In this document: positions 34,835-44,353 of the stretch, piece by piece
Numbering within the stretch: position 1 is the stretch's first letter
Layout of the letters: each line of letters opens with the position of its first letter
NCBI GenBank assembly: GCA_963662155.1
Contig: OY759268.1
Coordinates: forward strand, 1,087,001 to 1,151,000
Length of the DNA: 64,000 bases
Source of the DNA: Lamellibrachia columna
Lineage: Eukaryota; Annelida; Polychaeta; Sabellida; Siboglinidae
Direction of reading: 5' to 3'
The notes under the pieces: generated by a model
Database searches by the model: none
What the model was told of the DNA's origin: nothing
The model's input: the letters and a program-made list of their open reading frames with translations, nothing else
Position numbers and translations under genes: made by a program

Positions 34835-35285
34835 AATATCCAGTGTCAGTGCTGGTGTTGTTACAATGTCCAAGATCAGACATGCAATCACATAATATCC
34901 AGTGTCAGTGCTGGTGCTCTTACAATGTCCAAGATCAGACATGCAATCACATAATATCCAGTGTCAGTGCTGGTGCTCTTACAATGTCCAAGATCAGACA
35001 AGCAATCACATAATATCCAGTGTCAGTGCTGGTGTTCTTACAATGTCCAAGATCAGACAAGCAATAACATAATATCCAGTGTCAGTGCTGGTGCTCTTAC
35101 AATGTCCAAGATCAGACAAGCAATAACATAATATCCAGTGTCAGTGCTGGTGCTCTTACAATGTCCAAGATCAGACAAGCAATAACATAATATCCAGTGT
35201 CAGTGCTGGTGTTCTTACAATGTCCAAGATCAGACAAGCAATAACATAATATCCAGTGTCAGTGCTGGTGCTCTTACAATGCAAC
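34835..35285. repeat. 59-bp minisatellite, about 7.5 copies
   Basis: Units with ATAATATCCAGTGTCAGTGC, TGGTGCTCTTACAATGTCCA and AGATCAGACAAGCAATAAC. Substitutions are few. The array ends where the last unit passes into ACAATGCAACATGTC. Confidence 0.95.
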
Positions 35286-35489
35286 ATGTCAATGTACTGT
35301 GCTGAAAGAGCACGATGTCTAGATGACAGCACGTAGACATCCCAACTTTAAAATGTAAAAGTTCTACTATCTAACCATTGTACATGTGTTGTTCTGAGAT
35401 ATGTTACTCTGATACAGTAACATATCTCAGTATGTCCAAGATGAGGCATATTTACAGCTGACAGAACGTCCTGAAGGGATGTGATGTGT

Positions 35490-36150
35490 TGCTGACAAGG
35501 TGTAGACGTAATGTCCTGGAAGGTCGTGACGTCATAATGACAACGTGCAGATGTCCAGGACGGCTGTGACGGCATGTTGACAGAGTTCAGACATCCCGGA
35601 GGAGCGTGATACATGTCGACAGAGTTCAGACATCCTGGAGGAGCATGACGTCATGTTGACAGAGTTCAGACGTCCTAGAAGAGCATGACATCTTGTTGAC
35701 AGAGTTCAGACGTCCTGGAGGAGAGTGACATCTTGTTGACAGAGTTCAGAAGTCTTGTAGGAGCGTTATGTCATGTCGACAGAGTTCAGACGTCCTGGAG
35801 GAGCGTGACATATTGTTGACAGAGTTCAGACGTCCTGGAGGAGCATGAAATCATGTCGACACAGTACATAGTCCTGGAGGAGCGTGACGTCATGTCGACA
35901 GAGTACATATGTTCTGGAGGACCGTGACATCATGTCGACAGAGTTCAGACATCCCAGAAGAGCGTGACGTCATGTCGACAGAGTTCAGACGTCCTGTAGG
36001 AGCGTGACGTCATGTTGACAAAGTACTGGTACATACATCCTGGAGGAGCGTGACGTCATGTTGACAAAGTACCGGTACATACATCCTGGAGGAGCGTGAC
36101 GTCTTGTTGATAGAGTTCAGACGTCCTAGAGGAGTGTGACGTCATGTTGA
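35490..36150. repeat. about 41-bp degenerate minisatellite, about 15 copies
   Basis: Units based on GTTGACAGAGTTCAGACGTC and CTGGAGGAGCGTGACGTCAT, with length and sequence variation. Two units near 36025-36080 carry an inserted TACTGGTACATACATCC version. Many units contain TGACGTCA, the palindromic CRE/ATF site, so the array is a cluster of such sites. Confidence 0.9.
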
Positions 36151-37867
36151 TGTTCTGGTGAAAAGAGAAACAACGCATTCACAATTATTTATCTGTCCTA
36201 GCATTGTTCCACTGTATTAAGTCAGCACACAGCCCTTCCATTTCAATGCTGTTGTTAGACTTTGGATTACTAACAACATTTCTGGTCTATTCTTGAAAAC
36301 AATACATATTTTCCTAATTTTAGTTTAATGTGAAGATTTATTATATATTTTAGAAACTGAATGTCAGTGAAATAGCTTCCATAGTGTACAGAAAACTAGC
36401 AATTTAAAGCAAAACAAAAGACATGGTTTTCGACCTATGCACTTATAAGAGTTACTAAAACATAAGCACAAGTACAATATCGAAGCAGTGGTTTATTAGG
36501 AAAACCTTGTTGAACATCTTAATTTCATGGGCTGCGCCTTACTGTTAGATAACACTGTCATGAATATTTTGGCAATATTCGCTCGCCAAATGAAAATGTA
36601 TTCATACACGCCTATTCCTATTCTTGCCAATAGAACATGGCCATGCTATTTGCATCCAAACACAATTTATGTAACATATTTTGGTCTTTGTTTACTAAAC
36701 TAGTGTTCTTTCAGACAAAATAATATGTTTGTTTGAGACTCTGCATTGGTTCTGTGTTTGCCGGCCTCCCTTAATACATCAGTTACCCCAATTTCATAGA
36801 ACTGCGCATGCGCTTATCGGTCACGCTGGTTAACACGTCAGCCGTCGGTCATTCGGAGAAATGACTGGAATTTCCAACTTGTAGAACACATTCTGAGTAA
36901 ACCACTGGCGTGATATTCTTGATTTTAGTTGCACATGGTTAGCTTGTGTTATCTCTTTTAGGTGTATAGCCCCAACACCATGACGTTTGTTTTGTTTTAA
37001 TAATGCATTTAAAAAAATAAATGTCAACATTGTTACTAATATATATATGATAGTCTCGAAAGAAAAACTTAGTATTTATGTTAAAGCTATATTTATTTAA
37101 ACTTGTTGTGCTGATTTATTATATAATTTTAAAGAGGCTTTAGTAAAATTGAGCCAAGCAACAGCCACATCACGATACACATGCCTTATTTATCATAGGT
37201 GTATCAAACAGTAGTTTAAACACAAATTCACCATTAAATAAAAAGTAAATAATTTATTAATATTTTTTTCTTCACATATAATTCCCAATATCGATGCAAT
37301 GCATTGTTTATTTATTGATGATGTTGTCATAATTGTTACCTGTACATATAATTATGTAATCATAAGAACAATGCATGCTAATGTATTGATGACCTTCGAG
37401 CCAGCCCTTGGCCTACTTGTAACAGTAGGTTGCTAGTTGATTTTGAGATTATCCCTCAATGTATCTCTTTATCAACAACTTAGAACAATGTAGCAATAAT
37501 GGCCAGTGTTGGAATAAACTAATCTAGGTCAAGACGACAATTACATTTAATATGCTAACCTGATGTAATTAACACTTTTATTAATTACACAAATGTAGAT
37601 TAATTACAACAAATAAAAAATACACAACCAATTTATATGAAGAAAACAATATTCTCCCAAGAGACAGGTACGTATGTGACACATCTGAAGTGACAGGATG
37701 TGTTTGCCCCTTGCCTTGAGGGTGAATCTGATCCCACCCCTGCGAGGGAGGGTGTGAATATGTCACCAGATAAAATTTGTCAACACGTATGAAGTGTGAC
37801 AAGAGGTTGACATGTGAGTGTGAAGTAGATGTTTACCTGTGGACGTGGAGTGAGTCACTGACTGCTG
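36151..37867. other. Downstream flank of the NLR gene, no gene recognised
   Basis: AT-rich, apparently non-repetitive DNA. On the minus strand a CAG|GTAAAC donor-like site lies 33 nt past the NLR stop (about 37834), so a 3' UTR intron is possible. AATAAA occurs on the minus strand at 37577-37582 and could serve as a poly(A) signal. Neither is confirmed. Confidence 0.5.
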
Positions 37868-38165
37868 TCAGCTCATCTCAGCCAGACGCAACAAGCGGTC
37901 TAACTCGGCCCGGTCGAGCTGAAGGTCAGCCTCCGTCACACTCTCTCTGGCTCTCTCTCTCTGGACCAGACGTAGTGTGTCTTGTACCACGTAGAGCCAG
38001 TGTTCCATCGCGACTACCTCCTGGCCCCAGTAGGACTCCCTGTCCTCCAGTCGCCGCCCGTTGAGCCGGGACAGACACAACTGGTAGTTGGCCACTCTGC
38101 GCTGAAAGTTCACGACCTGGTCAGGGTGGTCCACCTCCTCCCCCGGGGGTCGCTGGTAGTTCAAC
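37868..38165 (-). CDS. NLR terminal exon: helical C-terminal domain and stop
   Basis: 298 nt, with acceptor TTGTTGTAG before 38165 and stop TGA at 37868. The 98 encoded residues start GLNYQRPPGEEVDHPDQVV and continue with NFQRRVANYQLCLSRLNGRR, ESYWGQEVVAMEHWLYVVQD and a charged helix RLVQRERARES, ending LLRLAEMS. It looks like a helical bundle or coiled coil with many Arg and Glu. It is more GC-rich than its surroundings and free of repeats. It begins with the one nucleotide needed after the preceding phase-2 exon. I do not know a named domain for it. Confidence 0.75.
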
Positions 38166-38269
38166 CTACAACAAGACACCACGACTTCTACACAAACTGT
38201 CTCTCTACTAATGTCAACCTACTTGTGTTACACAATGTGACAGTGTCAACACACAGTGCTGCTACTCAC

Positions 38270-38368
38270 CCCCCTAACTGCACCTTGCCCCAGGGCCAGG
38301 GTGTGGAACAGTGGACAGCCCTCCTCACCAGGTCTATACCTCTGTCTGTCAACCAGTTGTTGTAGAGT
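38270..38368 (-). CDS. NLR exon: LRR 5 and connector
   Basis: 99 nt, with acceptor TTGTTGTAG before 38368 and donor GGGGG|GTGAGT after 38270. It encodes RLYNNWLTDRGIDLVRRAVH followed by CSTPWPWGKVQLGG. The L.NN.LTD.GI.L pattern is the start of a ribonuclease-inhibitor-type LRR, and the Trp/Pro-rich end replaces the usual LRR helix. It is probably the capping repeat. Confidence 0.75.
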
Positions 38369-38829
38369 CTACAACAAAATGTGATGTGAAGTTGTTTGTT
38401 CTTACATCAGGTCATTTGGTCATCTCCGTCAACGGCTGGAAAGTTCATTGTGAAAACTCTGTCACGTCAATAACATAGTTTAATTATTTTAAATTGACAT
38501 AATTTAACCAAATTAAATACTTTCTTAAAAAATTAATTTACATGTATCAATTTATACAAAAATGTTGGAGACAATAAACACTTGAAAAACGTAATTTGCT
38601 GACATTGCATGTGTATGTTTTGACAAGTTTTCTGGAAAGTAGTTTCTCAAGGCCAGAAATAAAATGTGAACATATACAATGTGACAACTTTGTATCAGAT
38701 GACATTTTATGACAAAAACTTGGGTGGGGATGTCACTAAGTGGTCACTGGGGGTAGATGTAGTGAAATAATACACATTATAGGGTTTTAGGTGAAATGCT
38801 GTATTTTATAATACAACTAAACATCCTAC

Positions 38830-38913
38830 CTGATGAACCCAAGGCGGAGCGATGTACACGCGACCTCTGTGACTCTGAGCGCCCCAATGTCACTGATGGA
38901 GTTACTCTGTAAC
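38830..38913 (-). CDS. NLR exon: LRR 4
   Basis: 84 nt (28 codons), acceptor GTTGTCAG, donor CATCAG|GTAGGA. It encodes RLQSNSISDIGALRVTEVAC followed by TSLRLGFIR, with L.SN.ISDIGA in the LRR position. Symmetric phase 2-2, so it can be skipped or duplicated without breaking the frame. A decayed copy of this exon lies at about 38985-39032. Confidence 0.8.
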
Positions 38914-38984
38914 CTGACAACATAACGGTTGTTTTGTAATGATGACTATTTCATACATGTCAGTGTTAGTGCGTGTGTGTGTGA

Positions 38985-39032
38985 GGACTCTGTCACTCTG
39001 AAGACACTGATGTCACTGGCTTGTAACCTGTC
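38985..39032 (-). pseudogene. Vestigial LRR exon (decayed copy of LRR 4)
   Basis: After GGTGACAG on the minus strand it reads RLQASDISVFRVTESSHTHA, closely matching the first half of the exon at 38830-38913 (RLQSNSISDIGALRVTEVAC). It then runs into a GTGT-rich tract, and no donor remains. Flanking intron sequence is also duplicated: GACTATTTCATACATGTCAG at about 38944 and GACTATTCCGTACATGTCAG at about 39168. This shows tandem exon duplication followed by loss. Confidence 0.65.
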
Positions 39033-39179
39033 ACCAGAACAGAACATTATGTGACATTTATATAGTGTTGGCCCTTGCAGCCAGGTGACAAGTGACAGGA
39101 TCACAAGCACATCAATTAAAAATAATATCATTAACATAGTCAGGCAATTGTTGATGTTTTTTATGGTGACTATTCCGTA

Positions 39180-39372
39180 CATGTCAGTGTTAGTGCGTGT
39201 GTAAGTGCATGTTAGTGTGTGTGTAAGTGCATGTTAGTGTGTGTGTATGTGCATGTTAGTGTGTGTGTATGTACATGTTAGTGCGTGTGTATGTGCATGT
39301 TAGTGCATGTGTATGTTAGTGTGTGTATACGTGCATGTTAGTGCATGTGTATGTGCGTGTTAGTGTTAGGAT
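39180..39372. repeat. TGTGTGTATGTGCATGTTAG-type minisatellite in an LRR intron
   Basis: About nine to ten degenerate units of 18-22 bp between the vestigial exon and LRR 3. They probably grew from the GTGTGTGT tract that replaced the end of the vestigial exon. Confidence 0.85.
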
Positions 39373-39387
39373 GGTATGTTTACTAAC

Positions 39388-39471
39388 CTTAGATCCCTCA
39401 GTCGTGTCAACGCGAGCAGTGCTGGAGCCAGTTGAAAGACGTCAGTATCGTTCAGCTGACATTGGTCGAGG
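39388..39471 (-). CDS. NLR exon: LRR 3
   Basis: 84 nt, acceptor CTCAACAG, donor TCTAAG|GTTAGT. It encodes DLDQCQLNDTDVFQLAPALL followed by ALTRLRDLR, a textbook ribonuclease-inhibitor-type LRR of 28 residues (L..C.L.D.DV..LAPALLAL..L..L). Phase 2-2. Confidence 0.85.
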
Positions 39472-39504
39472 CTGTTGAGACAAAGATAACTCAGTTGTCT
39501 ATAT

Positions 39505-39650
39505 AATGTCCAACACTCGCAAGTAAACAAAGGATGACACTCACATATTGTCAATGTCTGTGAGTCACATACAATATGTCAAGTAAACAAAGGATGACAC
39601 TCACATATTGTCAATGTCTGTGAGTCATATACAATATGTCAACACCAACT
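39505..39650. repeat. Two-copy about 60-bp tandem repeat in intron
   Basis: CAAGTAAACAAAGGATGACA followed by CTCACATATTGTCAATGTCT occurs twice in tandem between LRR 2 and LRR 3. Confidence 0.85.
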
Positions 39651-39813
39651 TTCACTGTGATAATCTTAGACTTAAATCATTATCACTTGTTTGATAATGT
39701 GCCGATATAAGTCTACAAATAAATAATAACATATTACAATATAACAACATAAAACAACATGACACATTTTGTTACAGTTAATGCGACACCATACTTCAAT
39801 GTAATCAACATAC

Positions 39814-39903
39814 TCCAGTTCCTCCAGCCTTGTCAACTGGATGATGCTGTCACTGAGGGCCGTCATCACCGCCGGGCCGTGGAGGTCTTTGTTGTCCTCG
39901 AGC
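39814..39903 (-). CDS. NLR exon: LRR 2
   Basis: 90 nt, acceptor TTTGTTTAG, donor CTGGA|GTATGT. It encodes RLEDNKDLHGPAVMTALSDS followed by IIQLTRLEELE. The pattern L.DN..L...A...L...I..L..L..L is an LRR of 30 residues. GC content is clearly above the surrounding intron. Phase 2-2. Confidence 0.85.
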
Positions 39904-40606
39904 CTAAACAAACGTGACATCTGTAAGTTACTGCAATACAAGTTAAACATGTATTTCTTGTTGGGACATCGCCATAACATATGTTATTATTCTAAGGAAA
40001 TACCCCTTGTTGGGATAGAATCCCAAAGATTGTAATATATGGTTTATAAAACATCAACAAAATATTTCTCACTTAATATTAATGTTAATAAGTTGGTACT
40101 AATTGTTGATCAGCTATAACAATCAATATGCAAATGTCACCAATACGATAATCAATGCAAAGCAATATGGTAAGTATGAATTTAAGTTAATACATCCAAG
40201 TGATGGTATAAAAATTACATGTATTTTGTGCTGCTACTGAATGTAATTTGTAAATGATCATAGGTGAAAATAAATTAAATATGTTAGATTAATAAAACCA
40301 GTTATCCAAAATAATATAATATTTATTACCATGATTCTGGCGATGCCCACCCTCTGTGGGGTTTGGGGGTCCATCCAAGCCCCTCTTTGAAATAATTGTT
40401 TTAACTGTAATATTTGTTTAAGAAATCCTCCCAGAAATCCCCAGCTGATTGTGTACGCCCAAACCCCCTTTTCAAAACCACTGCAGGCAGAACTGAAAGT
40501 GTATATATTTGTTTATTGAAACATTTGATACATTATACGTAAAGATTTATGCCAATATATGCGACATACTTATGAATACATGCCAGTAAGTTGTTTCAAC
40601 TAATAC

Positions 40607-40681
40607 CTTAGGTGCGTGAGCTGGTTCAAATATCTCAATCCACCAACCAGGTCTGTTCCACGGATACTGCAGTTGCTCAAG
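40607..40681 (-). CDS. NLR exon: LRR 1
   Basis: 75 nt, acceptor TGCATTTCAG, donor CCTAAG|GTATTA. Joined to the preceding GA it encodes DLSNCSIRGTDLVGGLRYLN followed by QLTHLR. It is a short LRR of 25 residues, three less than LRR 3 and 4, missing part of the helix. Phase 2-2. Confidence 0.8.
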
Positions 40682-40909
40682 CTGAAATGCAGTAAATTAT
40701 GTCAAATTAATTGTTTATAACCATAATCGATGCTTCAATTACCCAAGTTAGCAGTACTACTAATGCAACAGTGGATCAGCCCTGCTATAAATGACGATTA
40801 TGATGATTTGTGTTCTTTCAAATATAACATCAAAGTGATTCTTGGTTGTGTCAATTATTGTTTAATTAATTTTATTGTGAATTAGATGGGCCAACATATC
40901 ACTATGGAA

Positions 40910-41205
40910 GAGTCAAAACAATGGAAGTTTGATGTGCACCTTGTGTTTGACTGGATGTGTGTCTATTACACTAACTTCTAACACATGAACACTGACTTTT
41001 ATTGTTTGGCTTCCTCTACAAAACAATGGAAGTTTGATATGCACCTTGTGTTTGACTGGATGTGTGTCTATTACACTAACTTCTAACACATGAACACTGA
41101 CTTTTATTGTTTGGCTTCCTCTACAAAACAATGGAAGTTTGATGTGCACCTTGTGTTTGACTGGATGTGTGTCTATTACACTAACTTCTAACACATGAAC
41201 ATTAT
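40910..41205. repeat. 105-bp tandem repeat, 2.8 copies, intronic
   Basis: Units starting AAAACAATGGAAGTTTGAT and ending TTTGGCTTCCTCTAC repeat with almost no change. Because 105 is divisible by three a minus-strand frame stays open, but there are no splice borders. Confidence 0.95.
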
Positions 41206-41424
41206 CTAATATAATGTAATGTAATATTAGATTATTAGTGACATAGTTTTCTTAGTGGTAAATATTTTGGCTTACCATATTCATAATAAAATTAATAAAA
41301 CAGTAAATGAAACAACCAATCATTTAACGTAATAATACTAATTGCTAACCTTTTGAAATACATTAGTTACTATCATGTTTAGATAACTGATCTGCAACAT
41401 GTCAAAATAACACTTTTTGCTACA

Positions 41425-41832
41425 AAATACAGTGATTTAAGTAGAATGAACTATGACACTGAACTTGAACATAAAGTTACATCTTAATGTGACATGTAGC
41501 TATTGCTGTCTTTTCTGCAAATAATGAATACAGTAATTTAAGTAGAATGAACTATGACACTGAACTTGAACATAAAGTTACATCTTAATGTGACATGTAG
41601 CTATTGCTGTCTTTTCTGCAAATAATGAATACAGTGATTTAAGTAGAATGAACTATGACACTGAACTTTAACATAAAGTTACATCTTAATGTGACATGTA
41701 GCTATCGCTGTCTTTTCTGCAAATAATGAATACAGTGATTTAAGTAGAATGAACTATGACACTGAACTTTAACATAAAGTTACATCTTAATGTGATGTGT
41801 AGCTATCGCTGTCTTTTCTGCAAATAATTAAT
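41425..41832. repeat. about 101-bp tandem repeat, 4 copies, intronic
   Basis: Units with ACAGTGATTTAAGTAGAATG, ACATAAAGTTACATCTTAAT and GTCTTTTCTGCAAATAATGA. Copies are well conserved. It lies in the intron between NACHT and LRR 1. Confidence 0.93.
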
Positions 41833-42334
41833 AGCTAAACCCTAACAGTAGCAAAACTTGAACAATTATCAGATTGATAATTTAGCTAATGTTGGTTATG
41901 TTGTTTTCTAGAAGTCAGCAGAATTTATATGAATTATGCCATCCAAATTCCAGCCATATGGAAAATGTTCATTCTAGAAACAGTAGTCTAGAATCCCAAG
42001 ACTATTTTGAAAGCACTGCAGTGAAAATTTTGGCGACAGTTGATGTAACCTTGCGACATATTTCACTTTTTGCTAAAATAATAATCATTTGCGCAAAAAT
42101 AATAATCATTTGCGCAAAAGGTTTGTTCAGCTTCACCACTTGGTATCTTCTAAGAACTGAGTGTTTGATAATGGGCCTGGGTATACACACATGATAAACA
42201 AACTTAGTTGTTTATATGTTACAATAACGTTTTAGAACAAAGTTAATACCACGTCAGTTAATACCACGAATAAATGCATTTTTTCCAACATAATCTTCTT
42301 TCATCAGTATAACAAAACAGTAAATCACGTAAAT

Positions 42335-42615
42335 AAAAACTGCGCTTTTCGATCAATTTGGTGACAAGCATGTAAAAGCTTGCAGCACGTGGAACATTCT
42401 GTTAAAAGTGACATGGATATTATGGAAACATTATCGTTTTTAACAAGATGACAATATCTGATCCAATACATGAATAAAAACAAACATAACGCTTCTATCA
42501 TCAGTATTAAAAAAACTACTTTTTGATCAATTTGGTGACAAGCACGTAAAGCTTGCAGCACGTGGAACATTCTGTTAAAAGTGACATGGAAATTACGGAA
42601 ACATTATTGACCCAA
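42335..42615. repeat. Diverged about 190-bp direct duplication, intronic
   Basis: CGATCAATTTGGTGACAAGC, CTTGCAGCACGTGGAACATT and GTTAAAAGTGACATGGA occur in order at about 42350 and again at 42530, immediately downstream of the NACHT exon. No coding role is seen. Confidence 0.85.
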
Positions 42616-42646
42616 CACATAAATACAATCAAAGTTTAGTACTTAC

Positions 42647-44321
42647 TCCAGGACGTTAATGTCATTCCACTTTGGCATCACAAAGATCAATGTTTGCAGC
42701 TCGACTGGGTTGATATGTGTGTTTGCGAGATTCAGTTCCTTACCATCTTTCAGCACATAGTCTTTGATTTCGGTCCATAGACCTGGCTGACGTGATTCAT
42801 ACACAAGCATCAGCAGGAGGAGGATGCTGGTCTTGTGATCTCGCCTTCTTTGTCTACGCTCCTGCGTAACAACAAGTATGAGAAAATCTTCCACTGGCAT
42901 TGTTGTCTGGTATCCCAGAGATTGCAGAAATTCCTTGTTTGCTGGGTCACCCACCAACCCTGATATAAAGGTCAAGACCATGTCTAGCTGCCCTTCATTT
43001 GGTGTCTGCTCCATCAGCGTCTTGGTGTCTTCTAGGCATGAAGTTAGTGTAATACCGGCAAGGAACTCTTGTATAATTAAATGCAGAAAGTAATAATTTC
43101 TCACAATTCTGGACAATGAGCCTTGTGCCTCCTCTCTGGACATGGTCAAGAGACCGCACTGTGTTGCGGTGACATGTGACAACTGAAACCTTTCAATATT
43201 TCCTTTTGAGAACAGGAGCTTTACTGGTTGTCGACTCATTCCATCCTTTGCCAGTTTGGCATGGCAGAGAAGTGGATCTTTGATGTGAGCAATTACATCA
43301 TCATCTTCGCATAGTTCCGTTCCTTTGAAGTCAGGGTGATGTTCCATTGCAAAATTAAGCACACTCATGGTTAACAACTGTGTAATTGTTGTTGGCAAGG
43401 GCACTTCACTATTTTGCTCCAGATTCAACTTTGCAATGCGGCATACAAGATTGCATAGCATTGGAACATAACAGAAGCTACGTATGTTGATGTTGTTGTT
43501 GATGTAGTCACGTATGTGTGATTCTAACTGGCCGTTCTCATCATCATTCCCACTGCAGAACATAGAGACATATTCAAAGATCCTTGATTCAACGAAACCA
43601 TATATCTCAGTTATCTGGTCGAATACACTGTATTCGATGACACCACCCAACCGAGAGGTCACCAACAGTCTGGCTAGCGTCAAGGTTTTTCCACAGATGA
43701 TAGACCCTATCAACTTGGAAATGTTGACTTTCGTGTTATAGTCAAAGGCTTCTGACTCCTCTTCAGATGTATAGTTTCCATGCTCATCCAGACCTTCAAA
43801 TATCACAAGAGAATTTTGAGATATCAGCTTCAAACATTCTTCTATGATGTCATCACTTGGTTTCTGGATACCTTGGTGTGTAAACAGAAGATCAGCCAAC
43901 GAACATTCTCTGACAGGTGAAAGTTCCCGCATGGAAAAGAAGAAGACGTGTTCAATGGATGGTAACTGATCCTCTAGCCACTTGTTAAGCAGGCACATTG
44001 CTAACATTGTCTTGCCTATGCCTGCTTTCCCAGTGACCAGCACCTTTAATGGGGTCTCCCCACTCCGAGCATCTGCAGAAAATAACTCCTGAACTTCAAT
44101 TGGTTCACAATGTTCAATATCCGTTTGAAGTTCCAGAGAGTTCAGGTCTGATCGTTCATCTAGGCGTTTATACTGTTCACTGTTGTGAACACGTAATTCA
44201 ATGTAGACATCACTGAGTGTTTGAATATTGATGTGTTCATTATCGCTCTTATCTCTCAGATATGTTTCAATTGTGCGTTTGTGAACACGTCTGAACTGTT
44301 GTTTCAACCGTTGCAGCTTCT
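42647..44321 (-). CDS. NLR central exon: NACHT NTPase and helical/winged-helix region
   Basis: 1675 nt read through without a stop, with acceptor TCTTTTCAG before 44321 and donor CTGGA|GTAAGT after 42647. The 557 full codons give a linker (VYIELRVHNSEQYKRLDER), then Walker A GKAGIGKT at exon residues about 98-105, and Walker B VIFEGLDE at about 173-180. Here Glu replaces the usual first Asp. Sensor 1, LLVTSR, is at about 219-224. The winged-helix marker is VPLPTTITQLLTMSVLNF at about 330, followed by the NLR helical domain (YYFLHLIIQEFLAGITL, about 430). The end, LNLANTHINPVELQTLIF, begins an LRR-like turn. The module binds and hydrolyses ATP and drives oligomerisation in cytosolic immune receptors. 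Plus-strand frames here are shadows. Paralogue-level identity is not determinable. Confidence 0.94.
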
Positions 44322-44353
44322 CTGAAAAGACATAACAGTGAGAAGTAGATATA

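Noticed and set aside
42878..43741. Plus-strand frames inside the NACHT exon
   Set aside because: Shadows of a well-supported minus-strand domain.
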